DNA from: Nematostella vectensis
Lineage: Eukaryota > Cnidaria > Anthozoa > Actiniaria > Edwardsiidae
Assembly (NCBI RefSeq): GCF_932526225.1
Contig: NC_064039.1
Coordinates: forward strand, 5,717,001 to 5,781,000
Reading direction: 5' to 3'
DNA: 64,000 bases
Positions 11,909 through 23,104 of the stretch are shown here, piece by piece (position 1 is the stretch's first letter; each line of letters begins with the position of its first letter). The notes below the pieces were generated by a model. The model was not told the origin of the DNA. It worked only from the letters and a program-made list of their open reading frames with translations, and did not search any database. A program made the position numbers and the translations under genes.

Positions 11909-12461
11909 AAAAATACATAACTTACCCCTTCCTTTACTGACATCTGTAGGTATAGGTCAAGGATATCTTCTGTGAGTCCATTTTAGCCAACAAAATGCAA
12001 ACTGCAAATATTTAGTAAATAAACCCCTTCTGGCGGCTGGGATATCGGCGGATAATGTCCAAGGATGAGAAATGGTACGAAAAATAAACAGTTGGCCGAG
12101 AAGCGAAGCTTATTTTATTTTATTTTTTATCCCAGTGACTACACTGAAAATGAAAAGGGTCTTCATAGCGCTCTGACGTGCACTGGAATGACGCCACGAG
12201 CGCGCGCTGTTATTTTTGCCATTCACAATTCATAAAAATCCATGCAACAAAATCCAAAGAACAAAAACTACAAGCTCAAAACTTGCATTTTAACTGATGG
12301 ATTTTGACTGGTGGGAGAAATGTCTTCTGCGTGCGCTGACGTGCACGGGAATGACGCCACGAGCGCGCGCTGTTGTGAAGTTTTTTGTCATTGCTCTTTC
12401 TTTCGCGTTTCAGGATAAATTCTAAAAACACATATTGATGATAATTCTATGAAAGAAATAA
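11909..12461. other. Spacer with a direct repeat
   Basis: No gene. A segment of about 36 bp (beginning GACGTGCAC, containing GGAATGACGCCACGAGCGCG) occurs twice, at about 12176 and 12346, in direct orientation 170 bp apart. Confidence 0.55.
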
Positions 12462-12540
12462 ATGTGGACTTTAGAAGCACACTAGCATACACACATTGGC
12501 ACCAGTCGGGCCGCTAGCACAGTCTATTACCCGTGCAGTT

Positions 12541-12598
12541 CGGCAACCATGGACAGCTGTTTCGTCCTTATTAGGACTCGTCAGCATGGCATAGCCGG
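12541..12598 (-). ncRNA. Type I hammerhead ribozyme, copy 3
   Basis: Minus-strand copy with intact CTGACGAG, GAAAC and GTC (GTC complement at 12552–12554) and the same stem I pairing as copies 1 and 2. All core bases are intact, so it is predicted to be competent. Confidence 0.92.
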
Positions 12599-12894
12599 TT
12601 TGCCTCAGTTAAACTTCATCGGCAAAAAAACTGCAGGGCGACTTCGACTCGAACGAAGTGCTTTAAACCACAGCTCAGATCCATGTGGGATCTAGAGCTG
12701 CGACCGGGCTAGCGTGATGCCAATTGTGCGGATCACGCATGCGACCTTTGCTAGTCTAAAACTCCGTCGGATAGCCAAACTATCCTTGCGAGTATGTATA
12801 CATAAATGTGGACTTTAGAAGCACACTAGCATACACACATTGGCACCAGTCGGGCCAAGACGGGACGCTAGCACAGTCTATTACCCGTGCAGTT

Positions 12895-12952
12895 CGGCAA
12901 CCATGGACAGCTGTTTCGTCCTTATTAGGACTCGTTAGCATGGCATAGCCGG
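12895..12952 (-). ncRNA. Hammerhead ribozyme copy 4, core mutated (G5 to A)
   Basis: The plus strand reads CTCGTTAGCATGG where the other copies read CTCGTCAGCATGG. The ribozyme core is therefore CTAACGA instead of CTGACGA. G5 of the hammerhead core is invariant and needed for catalysis, so this copy is predicted to be inactive although its stems and GTC are intact. Confidence 0.9.
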
Positions 12953-13250
12953 TTTGCCTCAGTTAAACTTCATCGTCAAAAAAAACTGCAGGGCGACTTC
13001 GACTCGAACGAAGTGCTTTAAACCACAGCTCAGATCCATGTGGGATCTAGAGCTGCGACCGGGCTAGCGTGATGCCAATTGTGCGGATCACGCAATGCGA
13101 CCTTTGCTAGTCTAAAACTCCGTCGGATAGCCAAACTATCCTTGCGAGTATGTATACATAAATGTGGACTTTAGAAGCACACTAGCATACACACATTGGC
13201 ACCAGTCGGGCCAAGACGGGACGCTAGCACAGTCTATTACCCGTGCAGTT

Positions 13251-13308
13251 CGGCAACCATGGACAGCTGTTTCGTCCTTATTAGGACTCGTCAGCATGGC
13301 ATAGCCGG
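13251..13308 (-). ncRNA. Type I hammerhead ribozyme, copy 5
   Basis: Intact core and stems; GTC complement at 13262–13264. It is the first ribozyme of array B on the minus strand, next to the T-run that joins an inverted fragment of the same element. Confidence 0.92.
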
Positions 13309-13496
13309 TTTGCCTCAGTTAAACTTCATCGGCAAAAAAAAGATCCGCACAATTGGCATCACGCTAGCCCGGTCGCAGCTCTAGATCCCACATGGATCTG
13401 AGCTGTGGTTTAAAGCACTTCGTTCGAGTCGAAGTCGCCCTGTAGTTTTTTTGTAAAAAATGGCGACTTTAGGACCCGGGGTAGGCCTGCTTTTTG

Positions 13497-14880
13497 CCTC
13501 ATTGTTTTTTTAAAATCAAAATGCTCAACTAAGAAAACATCGTTCTTGAGCTGTTTTCAGCTTTAAGACCTGTTATCTTGCATTTTTTTTTGCTATTCTG
13601 ATGTATTTTGGTATATTTTAATTGGACTTTTAAAGAGATTGTTCAAAAATCCTGTTAAGCCCGAGCTTAAAGACAAGGATGCCTCTGTCAATATGTAGCT
13701 GATAGTCAAGGTAATAGTTCTTCAGATCCGGTAGTTCTAAGATCGGACGAATTCTGGGTGGCCAACTTTAAAAAGTTTGCTGCTTTTTAGCGCAATTTAA
13801 TAATGCGCCTTCAAAGTATTCGGGATATTTTATGGTCTTTTAATAAGGGCTTTTAATAAGGGCTTTCAATAAGGGATTACGACACTCCACACCAAAGAAC
13901 TTGCGCGTCAGTCAACCACGAAGGATCATTCCTGCGTAAGCGTCAATCAGGTCAGGTCAGTAGATCACAACCTTTTATGAAAGGAAAAATGTAAACTCGT
14001 GCGATAGCAGAAATGAAGACGAACACTCCATACACTCCTGCACACGGGGGTTTTCCTACGAGGGAGGCTATACACACACGATCCACGCATGTACTCTTTT
14101 TTTATAAGAACCTTTTTTATGAGAACGTCCAGACTGAGAGTTCACCAAATTTAAGAACATGCTAAGAACGAGGCTGAGATAGCAGATTTTTTAGTCCAGA
14201 TGCGTTTTGAAAATGCAGAATTGAATTGTGTTCATAGTAACAACCTTATTATAACAACCTTATTATTGCTATTGATCATTAGTGTAATTACTTTCCTGTA
14301 TAAATCTTCCTGTAATTATATTCCTGTAATTTTGCGCCTGCAAAGTTTTCGGAATATTAATGGGCTTTTAATGAGAGCTTTAAAAAAGGGATTACGACAC
14401 TCCACACCTAATAAGAACTGGCGCGTCAGCCAACCAAGAAGGGTAATTTCTGCGTAAGTGTCAATCTCAGAAAAAGAACAGACCCACAACAAGACAGAGC
14501 TCACGCGGTCAGGTCAGTAGATCACAACCTTTTACGAAAAGAACATTGGCAAAGCAAAAATGAAAACTCGTGCGATAGCATAAATGAAGGCGAATACTCC
14601 ATACACTCCTACACACAGGGGTTTTCCTGCGAGCGAGGCTATCCACACACGATCCACGCATGCACTCTTTTTATTTTTATAAGAACCTTTTTTGTAAGAA
14701 CTTCCAGGCTGAGATGAGAGTACACCAAATTTTAAGAACATGCTAAGAACATGCCGAGGCTGAGATAGCAGATTTTTATTCTTTTTTAGTCCTGATGCGT
14801 TTTAAAAATTCAGAATCGAAATGTGTTCATAGTAACAACCTTATTATTGCTATTGATCATCAGTGTAATTATCTTCCTAA
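13497..14880. repeat. Dispersed repeat, two adjacent copies
   Basis: Copy 1 covers about 13497–14300 and a second, left-truncated copy about 14322–14880, head to tail. Shared landmarks are AATAAGGGATTACGACACTCC (split here only as a landmark), GTAGATCACAACCTTTTA, CACACGATCCACGCATG and GTTCATAGTAACAACCTTATT. A third copy lies at 17093–17945. No protein is encoded. The class is unknown; it could be a non-autonomous element or LTR fragment. Confidence 0.8.
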
Positions 14881-14934
14881 TAGAACGTTTTCCCGTAAGC
14901 GAGGTTTGTGATGCTAATGAGCTTTCAGGGCTCA

Positions 14935-15418
14935 CTAAGTGACGGACCATTAGAAAAGGGATTGGGGGGGGGGAGGGGGGGGGGCAAAGCAAAATAAAAA
15001 AAAATCCTGGCACGCAAAAATCAAATGAAAAAAGAACGAGCAGCTTGTGTGCCCCCCCCCCCCCCCCCCCAAAAAAAAAAAAATTCGTGCATGAAGGTCG
15101 TTGCATCTGAATCGACCAACCCAGAAAGACTGTCAAGCCAAAGGATGAAGAAGGACTCCAGTGCTAAAGAATGATAGCTATCCACGGACACTTGTCACTT
15201 TAAGAAGTGTGTTCTTTTGGTCACTGGCAACCCTAGGAGCAGCCATTGTTGAAAAATGTTGATTTTATTATCTTGGAAAAAAATTGACCTCCGAAAAAAA
15301 AAATTCCTGCAGGCCAATCAACCGAAAAAAAAATTCTTGCCTTCCTAATTTGCAGGAAACAAAAACCGAGCAACTCCGAAAAGTCCCACCCCCCATAACT
15401 TTTCTAATGGTCCGTCCT
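14935..15418. mobile_element. Short terminal-inverted-repeat element (MITE-like)
   Basis: The left end GACGGACCATTAGAAAAG (about 14940) and right end CTTTTCTAATGGTCCGTC (about 15400–15417) are exact complements. The interior has mirror G- and C-runs (about 14964–14984 and 15051–15070) and A-rich stretches. There is no coding capacity and no clear target duplication. Confidence 0.75.
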
Positions 15419-17092
15419 TTATATGCAAACTAGACGGTTGACTGGGATACCTGAGATCTGCAATTTGTTTCTGCCCTGTGTTGTGACATGTATGACAAAC
15501 ATTCTACTGCCCACAACCTTTGGATATAATTATTATATCAAAAAAAATGTGGTGGGCAGTAGAATAAAAACATGTATAATCTTGTTTTTTTATTGTATAT
15601 GCCATATCACAACACTGATTGGGGCAAGAAAGGTACGTAGCATCATCTCTTGAGCTGGGGTTGGACTCGAGGTGTGCTACATTTAAGTAGATGGGGCTGA
15701 TTGTCCTATCTTTTACAGTGTAAAAATCTTAAAAATACTATCCCCGCAGCAGAAATAGCACTAAAATAAAATTCAGGAAAACTGAGAATGTCAGAATGTT
15801 AAATATATCTTAAGCATTTCTTTGGTTCACTGCCCTCAATGTGCTGTCACTTAGGGGTTAATTTATTTTAACACCCAAAATGAGCCATATTGTATTAACA
15901 ATATAATTTAGATTTAATTTATTATTTCATTTATGTAAGTGCAAAGTAAACAACAATATCTATTTATGCTATCATATTGTTTAAACATTTTTATTTTGAA
16001 GTAAATGAGAGGGCTATAGAATATCCAGACTTGAAATTATAGCATATACATATTCTTAAGGATCGAGATCAGCAACACTTTAAAGACAATACAATGCTTT
16101 TCATTGAAAATGTTCCATAAAATTGAAATGACATTAAATGAAGGATAAAGTTATTTTAGGAAGAAAACAAAACTTATCTAAAGGAAGGACCAAAATACCA
16201 AAAAATAAGCACCAAAGTACCAAAATAATTTGAAATCTACTTGGTAAAAAATTCATGACATTCAATAAGAGAGATCAAGATATTTTATAGTTAGAAAACA
16301 AAATTTGTCTTATGGGTAGCCGGTCAAGTGTAGCGATGTAAAGTAGTCACTTCTTTGGGATTTATTCATAGTGATTTGTAAGGGGTATTCGGAAAACGAA
16401 GACCCGGAAAACGAAGACCGAAGATCGAAGACCTGGCGGAAAACAAAGACAGAAGACCGAAGACCAAAGATCGAAGACCTGATGATTAGGAAAACCTCTA
16501 AGAAATGGAAATGATTATCTACTAAATATGTAATGCCTTTGTTTTTCGAACCGAAAGAAAACAAAAACAAAGGAGAGAGCAGTGTGTTCCTACATATTGA
16601 ACTAAAACTATCGTGATGTAGTTATCAGGCTAGAGCGAAAAAAAAAAACATAAAATGAAATAAAAATAAAACTTTCACAACACCTAGCTTTTGTGGCTAC
16701 GTAATGCTTTTGGTCTTACCTATTTTTTTGCCAGCTAATGCAAAAAAAGCTAGTTAAGGTTTATGTAGTACTTATGCATATGAAAAAACGCTTTTTGAGT
16801 ATCCCCACCTAGTATGTATCATATTGCCCAGGCTAATATTATTAACAAAGTTATTGAAGACAGTTATTGAGAAAAATTATCTCGCCTTTGATTTATCTAG
16901 CACTTTATTATTAAAATGACGGTATCAAACTCTCTCAAGCAGTGCATTTAATAATTATCAAAACACATAACTTGGCCAAATATTTGCTAAAAACGCCTGA
17001 AAAAAGGTTAAAAACGCCTAAAAAAGTTAACTGGGTTAAGATTGATTTTTCCTTAAAAACGTCCAAAAATGCCTAAAAAACCCTCAATGTTG
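15419..17092. other. AT-rich gene-free stretch
   Basis: No gene seen. It contains a perfect 14-bp inverted repeat (ATTCTACTGCCCAC at 15501, complement at about 15552), a GAAGACC-rich local repeat at about 16390–16485, and A-rich AAAAACGCCTAAAAA repeats at about 16985–17085. Confidence 0.5.
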
Positions 17093-17945
17093 TTTTTTTT
17101 TTTTAATCAAAATGCTCAACTCTTGTATAAGAAAACAGGGCGCTACTCATGGAGGGGTCATGAGCTGTCATCTGGCAATTTTTTTTTTTTCGCTTTTTTG
17201 ATGTATTTTTGTATATTTTAATTGGATTGTTCAAAAATCCTGTTAAGCCCGAGCTTAAAGACAAGGACATCTCTGTCAATATGTAGCTGATAGTCAAGGT
17301 AATAGTTCTACAGATCCGGTAGTTCAAATATCGGACGAATTTTAGGGTACCAACATTTAAAAAGTTTGCTGCTTTTTAGCGCAATTTAGTTTCTCTGTAT
17401 AAATGCGCCTTCAAAGTTTTCGGGATATTTAATGGGCTTTTAATAAGGGCTTTAAATAAGGGATTACGACACTCCACACCTGATAAGAACTGGCAAGTCA
17501 GCCAACAACGAAAGATCATTTCTGCGTAAGTGTCAATCTCAGAAAAAGAACAGACCCACAACAGGACATAGCTCACGCGGTCAGGTCAGTAGATCACAAC
17601 CTTTTACGAAAAGAACATTGGCAAAGCAAAAATGAAAACTCGTGCGATAGCAAAAATGAAGACGAATACTCCATACACTCCTACACACAGGCGTTTTCAT
17701 GCGGGGGAGGCTATCCACACACGATCCACGCATACTCTTTTTTTATTTTTATAAGAACCTTTTTTGTAAGAACGTCCAGGCTAAGAGTTCACCAAATTTA
17801 AGAACATGCTAAGAACGAGGCTGAGATAGCAGATTTTTTTTTTTAGTCCTGATTCGTTTTGAAAATGCAAAATCGAAATGTGTTCATAGTAACAACCTTA
17901 TTATTGCTATTGATCATTAGTGTAATTCTCTTCCTAATAATTCAT
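17093..17945. repeat. Dispersed repeat, third copy
   Basis: Directly oriented copy of the repeat at 13497–14880, beginning with ATCAAAATGCTCAACT and ending near the GTTCATAGTAACAACC landmark. It is the most complete copy on the left side. Confidence 0.8.
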
Positions 17946-18919
17946 TGAGTATTATATTCTTATATACACTAAAATTTAAGACTATTCAGCCTTAAATGTC
18001 CAAAACATAAGAACGGCCCAGCCTCAAATGAAAATTAGACGTTCTTATAAAAAAAAGAGTGTACTTTCAGAAAGCTCTCGCTTTTGGGGGCTTGGAAATT
18101 TGTCTCTCGATTTCTATTTCCTTCCACAATTTGCTGCTTCAGATCTCCGTATGTCTGATCGTTTACGAGGCATTGTTTATGAAGGTTTTCGCAGTTAAAA
18201 TAGGCCAATTAATGAAGAGAGCAATGTCGAGATTTAAAAGTCACACATGTAGACGCGAGTCCCTGGGTAACATTGGAATTTTCTGAAACTCACGGATTTA
18301 GCGCGGCGTGCTAAAAGGATTAGAAGATTTCGACACCAAAGGTAAAGATGTTTATTCTTGTTCCCGAAGGTTTTTTTTTAAGCTATGAACTCAAAACATT
18401 TTTAGCTATTTCTAATCGGGAATCGTCACATAATAATATAAAGAACTTATTTCTGAAAAAAAGGGCAATTTTCGTCGCCCAACGTGAACCGTAATGTTTA
18501 AAGAAATCTAGTCAGCCATAGCACGTATTTGTTTCCACTCAATTATTGAAAGAAAATTATGTGAAGATATCTTCAGAAGTTTTATACTTCTTATAAAGTC
18601 CAGTAAAGAAATGTTACATATCAATCTGTCAAAAGCTTACCAAACTCATTGTTCGTCACTTTTCTGTAGGTGTAACGGTTGATTTTGTATACCAAATTAG
18701 TAAAAATGGTCCCTTGGGAAAACATATGGAATGCCCTTCGAAAAATATATTCTTAAATTTTATTGTTCCCTCGATTATTTAAGCGTCAGTTCATCTGCAA
18801 AGCCTGTAATGATGCAATTCTTTTTTTTTTGTTCTTGTAAATTGATTGCCCTTTAGTGCTGGAGTTATGTAATGTTATTATGCTCTAATATCCCTATTGT
18901 TTGACAATTTATAAACCAA
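17946..18919. other. Upstream flank of astacin gene
   Basis: AT-rich, with no recognisable gene. It probably contains the promoter of the astacin gene, but no convincing TATA or initiator could be assigned. Confidence 0.45.
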
Positions 18920-21900
18920 ATGGTTTTAAACAGTCCTTCTGCAGTTGGTTTGGTACTGTTGACCATGTGCGTCTCCGTATGGAAAGTGCTCGTCCTGGGT
19001 GCACTGCTTCCTGGTGTACTTAACAGCCCTGCTTCCCGCTATCAAGGTTGGTACGTCTATACAAGTCACTTCTTTGAAAATTCTCATTTTGAATAAAATG
19101 CTCATTTTATTCCTTGTAAAACAGATGCGGAGTAGAAGAGAATTGATAAACAATAACATTTATGCCTGTTATGTTACAATCACAATTTGATCTTGCATTT
19201 TCGAACGCATCACACTATTTGAGTCTCGACATGATCTTAGCATGTTCTTGGTGAAGCACGGGCTGGGCGCATTCATTTACTGATTGTTGGACTTTTTCGG
19301 AACACAGATGTAGCGCCACCGTGGAAAAGATTAGAAGAAGGTTAGTTCGTCTATGAGATAAATTTCCCTTAGTCTCGCTGAATTATCTTTTATGACGTAG
19401 TGAACATTCTATTTCCGTTTTTTTTTTAGAACTTAAAGATGACTTCGTTATGAATGATGCGCTGAAGCGCGGCGCAATTGATGATTCAAATTACCGCTGG
19501 CCATCGTCAGTCAAAGGTGGAAAAACGGTTGTTAAAATTCCTTACGTGATTGGAGGTGAGGAATTTATTTTTATTTTATTTTGTCATTTTCTCGTGTAAC
19601 CGCATAAGATGCGGAATAGGAGATATCCTTATCCCCACGGAGGGAATTAGATAAGGTGGGGGGGGGGGGGGGGGGGGGGGGCATATTTGCCAGGGAGTTT
19701 AGTTACAAGTTACAAATTGTGGAATGACACTGTATTCTCGGTACTTTACATAAAGTCGATACCCATATATTGATTTCATTTACGCTTCCAAGGAATGAGC
19801 ACAGCTCATAAAGATGCTATTTCCCGAGCCGTAGCCGAGTACAACGCCAAAACATGCATCCGGTTTGTCCCACGCGCAAAAGAATCAGACTACTTAAAGA
19901 TTCAGACCGGAATTGGGTGAGTCGGAACCGGAACTAACAGGCGACTTGCACTACAGGTCACGTGACTTTTTGAGTAGTAAACTTGCGCGCGCTCATGTTT
20001 TCAGTGGCAAAATAACAACATCTAGTATCATTCTATGTAGTAGTATTGACGATCCCAAACTTTACGTCTGCAGATGCAACGCAGAAATCGGTCGCAAGGG
20101 AGGAGTGCAGTATATGATACTGGGCAAAAATTGTCAGTTCAAGGGAAAAGTTCTTCATGAAATGATGCACACTCTCGGCTTTCTTCACGAGCAATGCCGG
20201 CAGGACAGGGATAAATACGTCGCTGTGCACCTTGGCCAGGTCAGGACAGGTACGTTATTCGTGCGCATTTGGTAACAAGGTATAGCTGTTGGAGCTCAGT
20301 GATATGTGAGTGCATACTCTACCATGTATGATTCTAGTTCAAGCTTGTGTGGTCTATTGTGTTAGATAGCACACTGTACAGGGTCCCTTGGTCAGCTTGT
20401 ATGGTACAGTGTGTTAGATAGCACACTGTACAGGGTCCCATAGTCTGCTTGTATGATACATTGTGTTAGATAGCACACTGTACAGGGTCCCTTGGTCTGC
20501 TTGTATGGTACAGTGTGTTAGATAGCACACTGTACAGGGTCCCTTGGTCCGCTTGTATGGTACAGTGTGTTAGACAGCACCTGTACAGGGTCCCTTGGTC
20601 CGCTTGTATGATACAGTGTGTCAGATAGCACACTGTACAGGGTTCCTTGGTCTGCTTGTGTAGTGTAGTGTGTTAGATAGCACACTGTACAGGGTCCCTT
20701 AGTCTGCTTGTATGGTACAGTGTGTTAGACAGCACACTGTACAGGGTTCCTTGGTCCGCTTGTATAGTACAGTGTGTTAGATAGCACAATGTACAGGGTC
20801 CCTTAGTCTGCTTGTATGGTACAGTGTGTTAGATAGCACACTGTACAGGGTCCCTTAGTGCCTGTGTTAGTGCATGTCTCACTGTACAGTTGGTCCCTGG
20901 CTATAGCTTGTGTGATGCAGACACGCCTCGTTTGGTAATTCCCATAGTTTTTGAAGATATTGGGGGGGGGGGGGGGGAGGGCACATGCCCCCAGGGGCGG
21001 ATCTAGCTTTTCGCTAAAGAGGGGGTTGGCTCAGTGACAAAGGGAGGAGGGGGTGATTTTTTTTATATACATAAGGCTTTCTGGCAGCCCAAAGGGGGGC
21101 TTAAACCCCCTAAACCCTCCCCCTAGATCCGCTACTGGCCCCATCCTCTGGTACGGCCCTGGACAAGATGCTATATAACTGCTGCCAGATGCGTAGTTAG
21201 GGGTGGTCCTGGGGGGGGGGGGGGGGGAGGGAGGGCATCATTTCTTTCTATTGTAGAATCAACAAACTCTTGCTCTCCCTTTTTTAGGATTCATCCACAA
21301 TTTCGACAAGTATTCCACGCAAAACGTCGTGTCTGAGTACGACTTGCATTCAGTTATGCATTATTCCAATAACGCCTTCGCCAAAGGAAGCAGTCCCACC
21401 ATAACTGCAAAGAACAACCCGGGCATGAAACTCGGAAGCAAGAACGACTTTTCCAAGCTTGACCTTAAACGTATAAACACATTGTATGGCTGCTCAGAGG
21501 CAAACGATGATTGTAAGCATATTTTTCTCTCTAATAGAGATATTTATGGTTTTGCTCATGTCGTTTGTCTTACTAGATGAAAACTATGATGTGACAGTCG
21601 TCACAAATGGCGGCTTCTTTCCCGAGGGAGAAGGGACGGACGCTTACGTTTACTTTGAGCTGGTCGGTAAGGATGGGAGGAAATCAGGGGAGTCGGACAT
21701 CGCGTCAGGAGGCTACGAGAATGACTTTGAGAGGGGCAAGTAAGTATTGTTCAGTGGAAAAAAATATATATAAAAAGAGGCTCATAAGAAGCTTTTTAGA
21801 ACCACCTACAAGTGAAAGGCCTATTATTTTAACAAAAGGAAATAAGCGTAGGCGGATAGGGAAGAATCCTTTTTTTCCCCGTCTCCGCTTAACTTGCTTT

Positions 21901-22632
21901 CATCAGTCCTCTGGGTTTTCTAGCCGTCTTTAGAGTCTATCTACTAGTAGCAGTGATACCGATATATTTTGGCACAGGTTGCAATGCATGATTTAAAACC
22001 ATGGTTTCTTCGAGTGCTCGGTGTGTGCTGTTTTATTATCTATTTTGTTTTTTTCCTCGAGGACGGAGAATTTCTTGGTGGCTTTTAAATACGTCGGCGA
22101 GATCGCCCACTTAAAGGTTCGCCTTGAACAGCGCAGTAGCTTGGACGCCTGGAAAATTGATAAGGTACGATCCGCAGTAAGGTACGAAGAATACAGTAAT
22201 AAGATACGAAGAAAACAGCAATTGAATACGGCCAAAAAAAGGGGAAAGCCTGAGTCATACCTCGTATATATGATAGTACTGGTTTGTGCCTCCCTGGACC
22301 CGCACCTCATTGCCTCTAATCAGCCCTTGATGTATTCTTGACTAATATATGACACGCAGGCAGACGTGTACCGCCAAATAGTGGTCATTTTTGTAAGGTC
22401 GACAAATACTATCATTTTTCTGATACCCTCGACTGCACCCCCCCCCCCCCTCCTCCTCCAGTAAATCCTGGGTGCAAAACAACACATGACGAACTAACGA
22501 ACAAAGTACCTACCTATAATCTACTTGTTTTGATCCTTCTCTTAGATCGTTATCAAGGATCCGCGAAGCAAGATAATAAAGACCTTCACTTATAGTAAAT
22601 GGATTAAGCCAGGAAAGACGTACACCCTGTAG
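18920..22632 (+). CDS. Secreted astacin (M12A) metalloprotease with C-terminal PLAT domain
   Basis: Zinc endopeptidase of the astacin family. Nine exons join in phase: 18920–19046, 19308–19340, 19430–19555, 19793–19916, 20074–20249, 21288–21512, 21577–21739, 22062–22164 and 22546–22632 (387 aa). A hydrophobic N-terminus acts as signal peptide; an in-frame Met at 18965 gives a more conventional one and may be the true start. A short propeptide follows, containing DDFVMND, a possible aspartate switch. The catalytic domain begins near RWPSSV and carries the zinc signature HEMMHTLGFLHE plus RQDRDKY, and the Met-turn SVMHY. The last about 115 residues (from YDVTVVTNGG, through EGTDAYVYFEL, FERGKTENF and LEQRSSLDAWKID) form a PLAT/LH2 beta-sandwich, which usually binds lipid or protein. 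Astacins more often end in CUB, EGF, MAM or ShK modules, so this pairing is less usual. AATAAA at 22864–22869 may be its poly(A) signal. Confidence 0.95.
20300..20890. repeat. 52-bp minisatellite with a perfect internal palindrome
   Basis: About 11 copies of a 52-bp unit in the astacin intron 20250–21287. Most units contain GTACAGTGTG, the spacer TTAGATAG, then CACACTGTAC: a perfect 10-bp inverted repeat able to form a hairpin or cruciform. The rest of the unit reads AGGGTCCCTTGGTCTGCTT. Confidence 0.92.
20988..21142. mobile_element. GCGGATCTAG-ended MITE in astacin intron
   Basis: The left end CAGGGGCGGATCTAGC and right end CTAGATCCGCTACTG are inverted. The interior reads TTGGCTCAGTGACAAAGG and CTTTCTGGCAGCCCAAAGG. 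A second full copy is at 36063–36214 in KIF11, and a partial one starts at about 34172. CAG...CTG ends suggest a hAT-type relative, but I see no clean 8-bp duplication. Confidence 0.75.
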
Positions 22633-23104
22633 CATTAGCTCACGACTAGACCCGTAGGCTGCCATCTTGAAAGGCAGTACAGGGTCTGGAAAGGATTTTG
22701 CCTGATTTCGTGTACGGGATGCGGGATTCTACAAATTCAACTTTGCAGGATGCGGGATTTTTTATCTTTCTGACAAAATATCGAAAACCTATACTGCTAA
22801 AGCGTACTGGTTGACGTAACCGTCCATTTGTACTCTAGATAACGCATGTGAAAAGATCAGTTAAATAAAAAGATACAAATTTAAAATATTACTTTGTTTT
22901 ATATTTAATTATTGTTTGCGCGTTGGCCTTTGAAGCTAAAGGTACTAATCGGCTATGTTACAACGGCTGGGGATTGTTTATTGTAAAAGTCGCGGGATTC
23001 GGGATGCTATTAAAAATACTATGGTACCAACGCTTGCTTCTTCTTTACACAATGCAAAGCAAAGAGAGTTTGGTAGCCAGCAGAATCTTGAAATCTCTCT
23101 CTTG
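22633..23104. other. Spacer between convergent astacin and KLHDC2 genes
   Basis: The two genes converge here. AATAAA on the plus strand at 22864–22869 may serve the astacin gene. The complement of AATAAA (TTTATT, 22977–22982) may serve KLHDC2, in which case the KLHDC2 3' UTR would include the whole minisatellite at 23105–24955. No other gene is seen. Confidence 0.5.

Larger units (their letters stand above)
12462..13448 (-). mobile_element. Retrozyme-like tandem array B with three hammerhead ribozymes
   Basis: Same element as array A, inverted. Read on the minus strand, predicted cleavage sites fall after 13262, 12906 and 12552, giving units of 356 nt (12906–13261) and 354 nt (12552–12905), then a truncated unit ending near 12462. 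The first-in-order flank, 13340–13448, is in opposite (plus) orientation to the rest of the array and joins it at a GATCCGCACAATTGGC segment. Array A has the same kind of inverted junction. The last unit lacks 10 nt (AAGACGGGAC) present in the others. Confidence 0.85.

Noticed and set aside
13340-13448. A sixth hammerhead in the inverted flank of array B
   Set aside because: This flank stops before the CTGACGAG core; only the downstream hairpins of the unit are present.
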